Positions 1-12,749 of a DNA stretch of 64,000 nt are shown here, piece by piece (within the stretch, counting starts at the first letter, position 1; the number at the start of each line of letters is the position of its first letter). Both the position numbers and the translations under genes were made by a program. The DNA is taken from NCBI RefSeq assembly GCF_022539315.1, contig NC_066323.1:10157219-10221218 (forward strand). Direction: 5' to 3'. Below the pieces are notes generated by a model, which saw only the letters and a list, made by a program, of their open reading frames with translations, made no database searches and had not been told where the DNA came from. The stretch is from Serinus canaria. Its lineage: Eukaryota; Chordata; Aves; Passeriformes; Fringillidae.

Positions 1-996
1 TTTTGGTGAGTGAAGAGAAAGGACTAACTTTATGCATTTGAAACAGGAGGAAAAAAATGAAGAGAAAGTAACTATCAGTGAAAGATGTTTCTGGCTGCCT
101 TTCAATTCTGAATTCAGCTAATTCTACCTTCTGAAAAGAAGATAATTTCCACATTTCTGTAACTGGGAACACGTAATTGAAGTTATTTTCTCCCAGAGAG
201 AAGAAGCTTCTTCTACAATGTTTGCAAATGGACAAGAAAAATGACCACATACAGTGTATTCTGAATGATGGTGCATTCATCACAGTATCATCTTTGGGTG
301 TCTTTGCAGATTTTGCACTGCAGTTTTTACCCATTATGGGTAAATTTTTATGTGGGGATGGGGAAGGTTCTTGTTGGCAAATGCACCACACTGACTGAAG
401 AGCTCCCTTTTCTGGGCAGCCCTTACATCTGAGACAGGTCTGGAGTAGAAAACATATGCCAGGGAAGCACTGAAGCAAGTATCGCTTTGTGTACCAAAAT
501 AATTATGCAGTGATTCCACACGACTGCTTCTTTTGACCTGGCTTTTCAGGAACTGAACTTTAATAAGGAAGATGAGCCAGATGTTGTTGCAGCATTTTGA
601 TAGTGGCACAAGCAATTAGCTCACTTCCTTTGTAGCATGAGGATACTTTCTGCTACAGGGCTTAACCCTGGAAGTGCTGGTGTTTTCCTTAACATGCCAA
701 CTAAGTATGAAGGACAGTGTTTATTTAGGAATGCTTTTTCATCTGCACATGCTCCTGCAATCCTCTTCTCTTCCTCAGCTTGCTCCTGCAGTCTTCTTTT
801 CCCTGAAGTTGCTTGGTGTTTGATGACAGATCAGGAGAAAATAGAGGAAGTTTAATATAAACAACAACACCACAACTCTGTTTTGTAAGGAAAGCCAGAG
901 TTATATTTTTACCCTGACCTAACAAAGGAGGAGGAAGGAAACTGTTTTGCTGAAACAAGCATTTTATATTGTACTAAGGATACACTTTCCTCCCTA

Positions 997-1000
<4 letters not shown>

Positions 1001-1027
<27 letters not shown>
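1001..1027. repeat. (TG)n microsatellite
   Basis: This is an uninterrupted TG dinucleotide run of about 13.5 units. It is a likely polymorphic marker with no coding context. Confidence 0.95.
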
Positions 1028-1280
1028 ACCAGCAAACAGCATGTTCATATGCATGAAATGCATTTTCCTGGAGGCACGTAGTCAGCATGTGCCATGGGAC
1101 AAGGAAAAAGATGTGCCTAGTACTACTTAATGCTGGTCAAAAAGGCATAGCATTTTAGTCAAAATAAGTCAAAGTGTCTCATAACATTGTGGTTGTATTT
1201 GTTATTTCTGCTGTCATTGGGTACTGGATAGGAAATCTGCCTGGTTTGGAAAAGTGCAATATAGATAAAATAAAAGAGCA

Positions 1281-1308
1281 GTTTTGGAGGCAGTGTGGCC
1301 TCCAAAAC
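1281..1308. repeat. Perfect 11-bp hairpin
   Basis: The arm GTTTTGGAGGC (1281-1291) is followed by a 6-base loop and then its exact reverse complement GCCTCCAAAAC (1298-1308). Pairing does not continue outward, so the stem is too short for a microRNA precursor. Its function is unknown and it may be chance. Confidence 0.85.
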
Positions 1309-1590
1309 CAGAGAGAGTCAGACAAAACTGAAAATCTGCAGATTTTGGTCTTTCATTTTAGAGGGCCTAGTCCAAGCCCTTATGAATTAGTTATGGAGGG
1401 CTCCCCAGTTGGGAGGTATGGGCAGCCAGCATGGAAAAGAGGGAGAGCCTTCACCCACCTCCTGCCAAAGCCTGGCTGTGGTGGCCTGCAGGTGCAGTGG
1501 CTTTGGGTTGCAGAGTGTTCAGTGTAGGTCTGCAACGCCAGGTAGAGCCCCAGTGAGTGAGGCTGGAAAGTGCAGGGCTCCCAGCAGCCT

Positions 1591-1712
1591 GGATGCAGGA
1601 TTTGTCTTTCCCTTAGAGCCCATGTGTGATACCGGGCAAATTGCTTCAGCTCCCTGGATCTCACTGCCCTTTTCTGTGAACAGACTGTGGCTTGTGCCTT
1701 CTGCTTAGGTCC
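1591..1712 (+). repeat. MIR-like SINE fragment
   Basis: The order of motifs follows the MIR/CORE-SINE consensus read forward: a 'gtgtgat-ccgggcaaattgctt' block, then a 'ctccctggatctca' block, then a 'ttttctgtgaa' block. These correspond to the consensus 'gtgtgaccttgggcaagtcactt', 'cctctgtgcctca' and 'ttcctcatctgtaaa' segments. The copy is heavily diverged and truncated. It was recognised by eye only. Confidence 0.45.
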
Positions 1713-3647
1713 ATTTATATTACAGGGCCCAAGGGTAAAGGCAGTGTTTCAGATGATGTGTGGACAGACCCCAGCAGAAGAGGCTGGTGATGACTAATGG
1801 GAAAGACAGGGATGGGGGTCAACATCAGCTTCAGACCATGCTGTCTTCTCCATGCAAAGTGTAGGAAAGGAGTCTGTGTTGTTGGAATGGCAGAGGTCAT
1901 TCTTTTCTGCATGGAAACTGAAATAGGTACAATACCTGGAATAGAACCTTAAGAAGCTTGGATTGATTTCTCAAGCTAATAAATCCTTGGCTGCACTTGC
2001 TTTGTTTAAATATATATTCAGGAAAGATTTGTGATTGGCTCTTAGGAACAAGAGAGCAAAGGGAAAAAAAACAGGTTGTTCCAAGATTAAATGTCTTACA
2101 TTTGACAACTTTAATTGACTTATTAATAAATTTCTTTTTTTTTTTTTAGGATTATGCTATATATTATTTCTAATAAAGTAGTTGTAGACTAGCCCTTCTA
2201 AAAAAGCCACCAAGCTCTGGCCAAAGGAGTCTGGGTGTTCTGGGTCAAATACCTGCTTCTAGAACTTATATGACACTTGCATGACTTAGAAGGCAAATGC
2301 AGGTCACCATACTGCCTGCCTCCCCATGTGAAAAAGTAAGTTGTCGTAACCCAAACAAATCAGCATGGTTACATTTGTACAAAGAGGTTTACTGCTCTAT
2401 ATGTGGACATTCAGCATTTCCAGATGCTCAAGACAACTGCTAGACAGCTAGAATTCCTGGAGAAATGCACAAAATCCTTAAATGTTCTTCAGAAAAAAAT
2501 TCATACGCAAAAAAACCCAAAAACCTGAATGCATGTTAGGTCCAATCTATGTTCTCAGTCAGGGAGGCTGAATGTGTGGCAAACAGACCTTGCACAGCCC
2601 TTCAGGGAAATTCATGCAGCCTGGGGCTTATTCCAGATACACTTTTTTTCCCTAGGGGACCATGCCACTCCTCTCCCTCATGAACTGCTCTACTCTGCTA
2701 CAGAATGGGTTTTGGGCAGGCAGTGGGTGCAGCTGCTGCATTGAGTGTGGGTGAACAGCAAATCCAGCCCTTCCAGGGAGCACAGGCCCCTACTGAGGCC
2801 AACAAGGGAGAAAGGTGATGATGCAGCTTAGCATGGACCCTAGAAAAGGAATTATGATGGGTCAGGAACATGGAGGTGTTTGGGTTTGGGAGTGGGTGAT
2901 TGAAGTTATCGCAAAGCGCTGTTCTGAGACCTTCTCTGCATTGATTGATGTCTCATTTGAAATCTCCTTGCCTGAAAGAAAAAAGCATGGAAGTATATAG
3001 TTAATTCTCTTGAAGTGCAGTGCTTTAAAGCTGCTGTTCTCTGTTGAACATCACTGGCTCAATAAAGATTCATCATGTCAGATGTAGTCCCTAGAAGTGG
3101 TCAATGTATTGTTTCTCCAGTGATTTTACATTTTCTTGCCATCTAAGTAGTTATGGAGCATAGAAAAATGTTTCCTTGTTTCATATCAAAGGTCCAATCC
3201 TTGATGTAGGCAGCAATTAATCAATAAAATCACTTGCTTTACTGAAGTGATGTGTTTTATAAATAAGTTAGTTTTCATATGCAAGTCTTTCAAGAAAGCA
3301 GTGCACACAAGGAGAGCTGGTGTCAGCATTTTTTAATCCTGAGATGACTGAGTTTCTCCTTATGGACACCAAACTTAGCTTCTTCTAAGAAACTTCTAGG
3401 CACAAGACTATTTCTGTGCTTCTCTAAATATGCCATACTTTTGGTGTTTTCCAGGGAGAAGACTCTCTGAGACAGGCTGCAAATACTGTATGCAGCTGTT
3501 AGCTTGTGAAGGCCAAGAGATCTCGGGTTCTACACACATATTAAAACCTTTGTATCTCTAGTACTGAAAATCTGTGGACCAGCTCCTGATCTCACTTAAG
3601 TTAACAGCAGGATTTGTGTGGAAACAAACAAGAAGAGAACATAAGAT

Positions 3648-3675
3648 GATGATCCCATAGCAGCTTGGGATCATC
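3648..3675. repeat. Perfect 10-bp hairpin
   Basis: The arm GATGATCCCA (3648-3657) pairs exactly with TGGGATCATC (3666-3675) around an 8-base loop. No longer fold is evident. At this size one such hairpin in 64 kb could arise by chance. Confidence 0.8.
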
Positions 3676-4097
3676 TGTCTTTGTCCATATACTCTACCAC
3701 TGGAGAATTATCATTTATGTTGTGTTGTCAAGTGATGGAAACTTTTACCAAGTCTGAACTTAAATGCTTCCAAAGCCTTTTTCAGTTTTGGAGAACATTT
3801 GTATCAACTTATTCTTGGAATAATCTTCTGTTTATTATTATGTGCTACCCAGTTGACATCTAATTATGAGGCACAAGATACTTCCCATTCTAGGAGGATA
3901 TATAGTACTTCACTGGATGTTCTTGAAAGTCCATTTTCATTACATTAAGCAAGGTGTTTACTTGCTTGAATCTCTTGTGTCTTAAAAAAAATTCATCACT
4001 GAATGAAGACTGAAGTTCAACACTGAACAGCCAATATAGCCCCTTACTGTGTGAATGCTTTTATACCACATCACAGGCTGGTGCTTTTTTTTTTCAG

Positions 4098-4221
4098 AGT
4101 GGATATCCAAGCTCTGGACCTACATCAAGCACTCCTGCCTTCAGGCCTGAGGATGAGCTGGAACATCTGACCAAGAAAATGCTGTATGACATGGAGAATC
4201 CTCCGTCTGATGACTACTTTG
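4098..4221 (+). CDS. LPP: LPP exon A: end of the pre-LIM region (internal exon)
   Basis: This exon of 124 bases encodes 41 codons plus one base, reading SGYPSSGPTSSTPAFRPEDE and on through ELEHLTKKMLYDMENP to DDYF and the first base of Gly. LPP is a zyxin-family scaffold at focal adhesions and cell-cell contacts that also shuttles to the nucleus. The acidic/amphipathic stretch EDELEHLTKKMLYDMENPP directly before the first LIM domain is a hallmark of this family and best fits LPP. The borders are clear: a T10-CAG acceptor at 4085-4097 and a G|GTGAGC donor, with the intron starting at 4222. The exon starts in phase 0 and ends in phase 1, which matches exon B. By position it corresponds roughly to residues 370-413 of the ~612-residue human protein (from memory). 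A second AG at 4098-4099 could act as an alternative acceptor but would break the frame. Zyxin or TRIP6 are less likely alternatives. Confidence 0.93.
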
Positions 4222-5721
4222 GTGAGCCATGTCACAAGTGTTTGTGGTCCTCTTCTGTATTTACTGGGTTCAGTAATGGGAGGCCTGACAACTGCACTGG
4301 TAATGTAGTGACACTCATTTTGATGGATATGCTTTCCATGCTTGGGCTGGAAGTGTAATCATCCATAGGAATTCCTCTGTAATTTCAGCATAAATCTCAT
4401 GCTCACTCACTGTATGTTTATAGTCTTACTGGATATAAAGTTGAATTTTTCAGTGTCTGGTTCATTTTCACACCATCTGTCCCCAGCTTCCAGGCTACCA
4501 GTCTGAATTCAGGTGCGGTCGCTGTTGTACCTGCCTGCCCCATCCCTTCTCATTGCAGCTGCAAAAAAATCTGGCAGTGTAAATGTGCTCTGCTTCCAAG
4601 GCATGGATTTTCATTTTCTGTGTGCTGGCACAGATTAAAAGGAAATCCATTTTGAGTCAAACAGGTTGGTTATACATGGAGACCCAGAATTGGGTCCAAC
4701 TAATACAAGTAAGACAAATCTGGACTGATTGGTTCACAACGGTGTCATCTGTCTTACCTGGAAAAAGATAAGCATCTAATTTCCTTCTTAAGTGGTATAG
4801 AGTATAATTATCTTAGGCATCTATAGGTGTAGAATTATATCTTGCCTTTACATGAAACATAGGTGATAAGAACTGAACTCTGCATTGAAATCAAGAGTCT
4901 TGGGCACTCAACAATGGGCTTAATTTCTTACAGGCTTGGGTAATAATGTTGTTATGAAACAAACTGTAGTTTGCAGAGTTTAAGACTGGGGCAGGCCATT
5001 CATTTTGTATTCTTTATCTTCCTTTATTTCAACTTTTTTTTTGAATTATTTTAGATTGTCCCCAGATCTATTTGCTCTACAGTTAGGTTGGACCAAAACG
5101 TTTCTGGCTTAAGGAAACTTTCGTGCTCTGGTTTAATCAGAAAGTGGGTGGGACCACAGTTTCACTAACAAACAAGGATCTTGCAGTGGCAAGGATCTGA
5201 TAATATGAGAAGATTAAGATGTTCTCATCAAATAAACATTGCCCTTGTAGGTGGGGTTAGTATCAGTCCCAATTCTCTATCAGTACCTTCTACCTTCTGT
5301 GGCTGCACCCTAATAACCAAAATGTCTTCTCTGTAAAGACTGATAGTCATCAGAATTGATGATTATCACAGATCTGAGGTGCAAGCAGGAATGGCTAACT
5401 GAATAGAAAATAGCCAGGGAGCATTTTCTGTTTTTCTGCCTTGGAACTCATCTCTGCCCATAGCCATTTTGGGTCACTCTCTGATGTTTTAAATATGAAG
5501 CTACAACCAAATAAACATAACATGTATTTAGCCATTAGCTGGGCAGGAAAGAGGGGGAAACTTCTTTCCTGCCCTCTTCTGGCAAAGGGCTGAAGCCCTG
5601 AAGCATGAGATCTGATTACATCAATTTTCTTAAAGCAGAACTGTGTGGCAGGAGTTGGTTGATGGACCAAAGCCCATTCTGTTTTCCTTTTTGCCCAAGA
5701 AAGTAGGCAGATAAAAAAAGA

Positions 5722-5965
5722 TTCACAGGCTGCAAGGTCAGAAAGGACCTTGCCATTATACTGCCTAATGTCCTACTCTCAGTTTCTCCCAGGAACATGA
5801 TTGAATCATGACTTAAAAAAAAAAGATCTAATCTTATCTTTAAAAACTTCAAGCAATGGTGAGTCAACCACCTACCCTGATAAGCTGTTCTAGTGATTAA
5901 TTTTCCTCACAGCTCGAAAATTGCTTCCTGAAGTGAAGCTTTAGTTTTGTTTACCACTTGTATTT
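5722..5965 (-). repeat. Ancient CR1 LINE 3' end
   Basis: Read on the plus strand, this segment follows the reverse complement of an old amniote CR1 3' end. The blocks appear in order: 'aggtcagaaaggacc', 'atctaatcttatctttaaaa', 'cttcaagcaatggtgagtc', 'accac', 'aagctgttctagtgattaa' and 'ttttcctcaca'. It is substantially diverged, with an internal A run at 5816-5824. The alignment is from memory of CR1 sequences in turtles and birds. CR1 is a non-LTR retrotransposon and this copy is a 5'-truncated relic without coding capacity. Confidence 0.7.
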
Positions 5966-6626
5966 ATGAAAGCTGCAAAGCTCAGATTTTGCAGACTAAT
6001 ATTGTATGACTAAGATTGTTGTGCTCTGTTGGAGAGGGTTGTGCATCAAAGTTTCTTCATTCAAAAGGGATGCATAGCTGAAAGGGTTAGAACATAAAGT
6101 CTCTCAGGTCATCACTTTGGCTATCAGATCAGACCAATGTCAGACCAATGCCATGCCATTAGCTCTTAATTCAGGAGGAGACGAGAAATGGAAAGGAGGC
6201 TTCAGAGCACTCTGAAGTTTTGCCAGTGTTATTTATATAAACAGCAGCATAATCAAAGATGGAATAATCATGCATGATGCATGGTGGAAAAATCAAACAA
6301 CAACCTTAGTCCTACCCTGGGCAGGTCATGTGTAATTATCAACCGCACCTGATTGATCTTCTGATTGCACTCTGTGCCACTGAAGTTCATCTCTGAGGTG
6401 ATGTCCAGCCTTGGCATTCTTGATGTACCAAAGAACTATGTGTTGGGCTGAACATCTCCTCAGCTCCCTGAACATGCTGTGCCCCATACAGCCTTCTGGG
6501 AGCCTTTCTATCTAACAAAATGCAGAATTCTGGAGCATAAGTGCTTCATATGCTTAGGTACAGTTGATGCCTGAAGAGGCTGACCTGGAACAGAGGCTAG
6601 ACAGAGAAAAAGGAATAAAGTAGGTG

Positions 6627-6632
6627 TTTATT
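6627..6632 (-). terminator. Polyadenylation signal of the solo LTR
   Basis: AATAAA on the minus strand lies downstream of the LTR TATA box and roughly 60 bases before the LTR end. This is as expected for an R/U5 boundary. Confidence 0.55.
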
Positions 6633-6743
6633 AAAAGGCCTTCAAAGGATACACCTTGGGCAGTACCAGAGCCCAGCTGTGGCTCTGTCCAAGATGAACC
6701 CAAGATGGATGCAAAATGGATGATCAGTCACGAGTTTTCACAC

Positions 6744-6750
6744 TTTTATA
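6744..6750 (-). promoter_or_regulatory. TATA box of the solo LTR
   Basis: TATAAAA reads on the minus strand within the LTR. It sits about 115 bases upstream of the LTR's AATAAA, a plausible promoter-to-polyadenylation spacing. Activity cannot be judged from sequence. Confidence 0.55.
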
Positions 6751-8810
6751 AGTTTTGGTCCATTTACATATTGGGGACAATTGTCCAGTTACAGCTTCAG
6801 GTTATGAAGTCCCATCCTCTCAGATTGCTCTCCTCAATTTACTGCTGTTTGTACTTCTTAAGCCTAAAGCTGCGGCTGTGTCCTTGGTTCTCAGGCTGGG
6901 AAAGGATTGTTTTGTCTGACTAAACTGTGAAGAGAACTTGCTAACAGTTAATATTAAGTTTAGGGTCACACACTAAAGGCAGTACAGAATCTAAAAAATA
7001 TGAAAGCTAAAACTTAAGGCATCACAGTGAAAGAGGTAGGCTGGCCTCATCTTCATAGCTTTGCTCCAGCCCAGGCTCCTCCCTGGGTCTCTGAAGTCAC
7101 AGTGGTTGAAGCTCTCTGATATGGCAGTGCAGGCCGGGAGTTTTGTTCTAATTCTGGCTATGTCAGAACTAAATACTCATCTCTATTTGAGCCGTCAGCC
7201 AGGGCCTTCAGTAACTTCGTGCTCATGTGGAAAGAACAAATTAAGTGTGGGAGGGAAAAATAGTCTTTCAGTTTTGGTTAACTGTCTCAACCAATATCTC
7301 TGCCCTTTTTCTTTAGTTGTTTAGCAGGGTAGTATGGATTGTACAGGATTCATATGGCATATTGATCAAATAATCCAAAAAAGGACAAATGGGCAGAGAC
7401 ATTGACTCTGATTTGCATTAAATATCCTATGCCTGAGGTCTAAACGCCATGGTAATTGTAGCATACCAGATAGCTGTCATCTAATCACTTTTATTAGTTT
7501 GAATTTAGAAAACTGGATTTGAGCATATTAAAAGTTGGTTAAGAGCAGATAGGTTTTAAATTGAAGAATCTAATTAACCTTGCTAGAAAGCTGCAAGGCG
7601 TTACATTAAGTCATGAAAATAATTTGTTGGAATAATTACATTTGAACTGTCAGGCCGGAGAAAGGTCATTTTACTTGGTCTGCCAGCACTCTGGGATCTT
7701 CTGTGTAACCAGCTTCCTTCTGCAGGTTCATTCCCTGTATCTCTGGGTCTCAGTCAAGCCATCTTGGTTCTGTAGTCAGCAGAATCTGCCCAGCAGTAGG
7801 CAGGGTGAAGGTTCCTTGGGAAGGAAGAGGAGTAGTAGTCACTCAAGTTGTCTCTTTGCCCTGGGAATTCTGTCTGGCAGACCCAGTGAGCTGAGCTGAG
7901 GAGCTGGGCAGCCAACACTTCCATCCAGTCTGTGCTTACTGCACCTCTCTGCAGCTTCCCACGTGGAAACCACTGAAAGTGATTTCAGAGTTGGGGGAGC
8001 GGTTCTAAGCAGGGATTGCTCACACACAGCTGGCAGCAGGGCATGGATCACACTGCCCTCCTGGTGAGCTTGCGAGTGTGGTGGGAGCCAGGAGGAGCAT
8101 GCTGGAGATGCTTGGAAGCAGCAAGATCACAGCTGGCAGTTTTGTCTTTCCAGGACTTACCACAGCAGCACAGTCCAGTCACTGGGAAATTCTTTAGCTG
8201 CCATTGGCAAGGCAGTGCTTAAGCATGGAAATATCACTAGGCATAATAATTTTTAAAAAATTCTTGTGAATTTTTAGGAGTTCAATGTGCATGTTGGGTA
8301 TTCTTCCTAACTTTTGTTAAGACCAAACTACTACAATAAGTCCAAGCACCCCAGTCCTTGTTATATGTCCCCTCCAACCCCCTTGCAGATTCTGGAGTAA
8401 CTGGTGGAATGACTATTCCTGGGAAGTCCTTGGCAGATCAGCAAATTAAAGTCTTTTGAGTCTAAGCTGCTCTTCCTTCTTTACTGATGATTAAGTTGCT
8501 GATCTGTGGTAGTTGGCTGTCTTTAATCAAATCCCTTTTTATTAGGAAGGATTCCCAAATGTCTTATGCTCTGTGCAGTAGGGATAGTTTCTCTCTATCA
8601 CAGCCCTCCCTGTTGATAAATGTGTTATTATAGACAGGCATGTCTGATTTGTTTGGAAAAAATAATACCTAGTGGAGTGGAAATTGGGTAAGGTTGAAGG
8701 AGGAGAAATGGATCCTTATAGGAGATTAAAATGAAACTATCAAAATTGTTTGTTGGCCGCCATGGGAAATTACAGCCCTTGATTCTGCATTTTAAAAAAC
8801 CCAGCCAAAT

Positions 8811-8823
8811 ACACACACACACA
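8811..8823. repeat. Short (AC)n run
   Basis: This is a pure AC dinucleotide run of 6.5 units. Confidence 0.85.
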
Positions 8824-11800
8824 GATCACAACTGTTCTGGACCACTGTTTCAAGTCTTATAGAAAGAAATTACTTCTGGCAGCTTATCAGTCTCTATCAC
8901 CATGCAGACAGTGCTGATTAAGACTGGAAAAGTGCCATTGGGGCCCCTCATCTCCTGTTGCCTTCTGGACTATGTCCCAGCTGAGTCACTCCCCACAGCA
9001 GTTTCCCTGACTGGTGGGAAGAAACTCTCACTGGTATTCTATCATAAATGCTCAGAGCTACCAAAGGAACCACCAGTTTCATGTATTGGATAATGTAGCA
9101 GTCTCCTTTTGCAGCTGCAGCATGCTGTAGGGATGCATGGAGAGAAGAGAGATGCCAGAATCATCCTGTGGGAAATACTCCGTTTGTGCAGTAAAGGAAT
9201 CATGATTTAAGTTTGAGCTGATAATTCAGGAGATACAGGGTTTTTTATGTGTATTTTCTGTGTACCCTGGCTTTGACAATGGGAGAGATGGTGCAGAATT
9301 GGGTTGAAGAGCAAAGCCAAGAAACAGGTGACTTGACTTTCTTTTCTACTTCTCATCTTGACATCTTGACCTGTGGTAGATCGTTTTCCCTTTTCAAACC
9401 TATTTTTTTCCTTTTTCACTGAATTTACTGGAAATGATTAGCAGCAGCAGTCACATGTGCATCCCCTGTGGAGAAGTCTTCATCTCCAATGGTTTTTTGA
9501 GATGTCATGTCACAGTTAAGATTAAAGAATGATAAGTGACACCAGTATTGAATCTGCCAAGGCTCTGCCAACTTTTCCCATCACTGGCTTTGCATCTCCA
9601 TTTGGCTTCCATTCATAAGCTAAAATTCCTTCAATAGGACTAGAGACCTAGTATCCAAAGAGTTGAATGTGTCCCCTAATTTTACTTCCTGAGGATCAGG
9701 ACATGGGTTAGGAGGTAGCAGTCCAAGTCAGGTATGGGAGTGGGTGTGGTAGAGTTGTAGGAGGTTCAGCTGAGGAGACACTGCATGGTCCAGTTAAGAC
9801 TTCCTTTGGTTCATGCTGTCTTTGTTTCCTTTGGCATGGCTCTGAGCACTGTACAGTTCTAGAAGCTCTAAATTGAACATGGTCTGTGTTGCATTTCAGT
9901 CTTGGTCAGGCATATCAGCAGCCTCTAAAAGGCAGAAGTAGCCACTTGGTTTCATCTGAATTTTTACCAGAAAAAGAAACTGAAAGTTGTCATATCTTGC
10001 CTGTACTCTTAGATCTGTTCTGAAAAGGTTATCATTAAAAGAAGCATATTATTATTACAAGAGCATAATTACACTGTAATTTTGCCATGTAATGTGATGT
10101 GTCTTTTGTCTAAAGGCAGGGGTACTGCTGCAAGGTGGTGTCTGTCCTCATTTGAACATCTGGGTCAGAAAATAGTAGGTTAGACTTTCAACAACTGATG
10201 AGCTGACAGTCATTTTCTGTTATGTAACTGCTCACAAAAGCAGGAAGAACAGACATATAATGGGGACCCTTTTCTCCATTGTCATTCAAGTAATTTTTTT
10301 TTTTAATGTTCAAGCCATATTCCAGCGTTTGCACACAGGCTACAAAGCCTGGGAGCAACCTCTGCTCAGGGAGGTCACAGTGCAGCACCATCAACATCCA
10401 GCGGCCCTGTTGTGGCCTGCCGCAAGGGGATTCACCCTCCCTCTGCTCCCCAGAGGCTTTAATTATCTTGGTAAATGGCTTTCAGAGCCTGTTTCTTCAG
10501 TCTCACTTCTGTCAATACTTGCCACCCTTGTCTAGCTTCTTTTCAGGGAGTCCTCTGCCTGTCGGCATCCTTGCACAGTGAGGTAGAGTAAATTTATTAG
10601 GGTAATCTCAGTGCAACCTAGATGGATAATTTTAGCCCACAATTCCAAAGTAAGAAGAGAAAAAGAGTAAGCCAAGCCAGTGAGTGGTTGGAGAGCAAAA
10701 TATACCATATCTACATGCACTTACCTCCAGCCATGAGAAAGGCAAGAGGCTGTGAGCTGGTCTAAGTTGCTTCTCAAGCATTTGAAAGACTGGAAATGGA
10801 TGCAGAAGTTTGATTCTTCTTGATGTTGATCCTATCCACATCTTACTCTGTATTAATTCTGGGAAACATGCTTTATGAAGCTAAGCACCTAGATCTTTTT
10901 ATGCCAGGTATCTTAGCCTTATAAAGGCTTGAGTGCACACCTTTTAAATTAAGATCCTGCAGATGTAGCAGTCAGGAATCAGAGTTGCACTTCTGTAAGT
11001 CCTGAGCACCTGGCTCGCACATGGGCCAGGAGACAAGAGATTAACCTTCTGTTTTCCTCTTCTTATCTACACAAGAGTGGTCAAGACTTTGCATCATGAG
11101 TGTTTCTGAAGCACAGTCTCTTTAGAGACCACCACTGTTTCACAGATGGGATCTAAATCTTGCACCAAAACCACAATTACCCTTTGTTACTGTAGGTCAT
11201 AAAATCCCAGCTGGAACAGGTAGCAAGCAGCATGACTTTCTGTGGTTTTAATGCTCTGGTTTAGCTTGAATTGCTGGCAGTCAACATAAACATATTCTTA
11301 CTTTTGAACAGAACTGATTTTTGATGCAGAGGTTATTTAAAGGAGAATAAGTTCAGAATTCTGGAGTAGCACTTAATCAAAGGGATTCCCATGTTCACCT
11401 GTATGCTGTGAAAGAGAGTTGGGTTTCAGGCCATGAATGAAATTAGGTTTGTCCTGAAAGCTAGTAAATAAAAACTGATAATTTCCTGCTGTCTTCTGAG
11501 AGGAGTGAAATGTGATAATGAAATTCAGAAATGTGTCTTTCTAAAGTACAGCTTTATTCTACATGATTCTTCAGCATGTTTAAAAATTAACATAGCCATG
11601 AAAAAAAGAAAATCATGAGGATGGTGGATACTTCTTTCATTGTGAGAGGACCCTTAGTGTGCTAGGACCTGTACAGACGGATAGGAAAGCTCATCTTTCA
11701 GAAAAACCTTTGAACAATGATGAGGCTATTAGCCAACCCCCCATATTTAACAGTCCTACATGGAAACAAATCAAATCTTTCTACCTTAATTTGACAATTC

Positions 11801-12749
11801 AAAGACAATCCAGCTTATTCATTATGAATTTACAAAGTCAAGTAAACTCTCTGTGGATTGAAAGGGCTGAAGAATTGATAGTGAGCCATCAAATCTTCAG
11901 CTGCAGTTCATTCATCTGTAGCTGGCTCAGATCATTAAGAAGCAAAAATGGGACCTACCTGCTGGCTGTTTCCTGCTCCACATGAAATGAGCTGGCTGAT
12001 CTCTGGGGGCTCTCTGTGGGGATTAAAACCTCATTAAAACCCAGAAATTGTGGCACCTGGAGGACCCCTGGTTGGGGATCAGCTTGCTGAGGCCAGGAGC
12101 TGAAGATGGACTGTTAGTCTAGCACATACAGGATTGAGAAGGTTGGTTCTTCTTTTTATGGAGTGCTACCAGGAGTTTCCTCCATCTGGGATATCATAGA
12201 CTCTAAATTCTCACATACAGGTATTTTGAGAGGGGGTCTGTGATGTGTGTGTCTGTGAATGAGTGAGAATGTTTCTCTGGACTGTAATATTAAAGGAATA
12301 ATTTAAACTTCGGATAGGGCTTTGGAGTGTTTAAAGCCTCAAGACATTCTTCTGTCATGACTTGTAGCTAAGTTGTCAAGTGAGGCACAGACATTTAGTT
12401 TTGGAGCTGGAGTTAGAAACCCTTCCAGCAATGCACTCTTGGTTAAATCTTTGTCCCAGTAACATGAAAACAGTTTAATTTCTTTGTTTTGAGTTGGTTG
12501 TTTACATGACCTGACAGAAAGGAGCCCTTTCTTTGCTTTTTAAAACTGGACAGCTCACCTGGTCTTTGAAGCTCTGTGGACTAAATTGGCAGTTTGCTCC
12601 TGTGTTCCACTGTGGCTCATTGTGCTGCAGTGGCATCCAAGGCTGTGGTCACACTGTAATATGTACAAATTAAATGTGGAATAGGAACAGGGTGCATCCC
12701 TCTGAGTTCTGAAACTGAAAATATGTCAAGGACCAAGAAATTACTGTCC

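Larger units (their letters stand above)
1..4097 (+). other. LPP: LPP intron, 3' part (upstream of exon A)
   Basis: This is non-coding sequence that ends at the acceptor of exon A. The last bases are a run of ten T followed by CAG at 4095-4097, a strong polypyrimidine tract and 3' splice site. Open frames here are short, overlap on both strands and match no protein I recognise. The stretch contains a TG dinucleotide run, a MIR-like fragment at about 1591-1712 and two short perfect hairpins (1281-1308 and 3648-3675). A T tract ending in AGG at 2135-2150 looks like an acceptor, but no coding exon follows it. The upstream exon is outside the window. Confidence 0.8.
6565..7024 (-). mobile_element. 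Solitary LTR of an endogenous retrovirus
   Basis: The 460-base element starts TGATGCCT and ends AGGCATCA, perfect 8-base inverted ends with the TG...CA termini typical of retroviral LTRs. It is flanked by the direct repeat CAGT on both sides (6561-6564 and 7025-7028), a 4-base target duplication. On the minus strand it carries TATAAAA (6744-6750) and, downstream of it, AATAAA (6627-6632), leaving about 60 bases to the end; this order fits U3-R-U5 and sets the orientation. No internal retroviral genes lie beside it, so it is a solo LTR left by recombination between two LTRs. It is antisense to LPP. The 4-base duplication favours a gammaretrovirus-like (ERV1) class over ERVK (6) or ERVL (5), but the family is not identified. 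Confidence 0.82.

Noticed and set aside
2135..2150. T tract ending AGG, resembling a 3' splice site
   Set aside because: The sequence that follows has stops in all frames within a short distance and there is no matching donor with a plausible exon.
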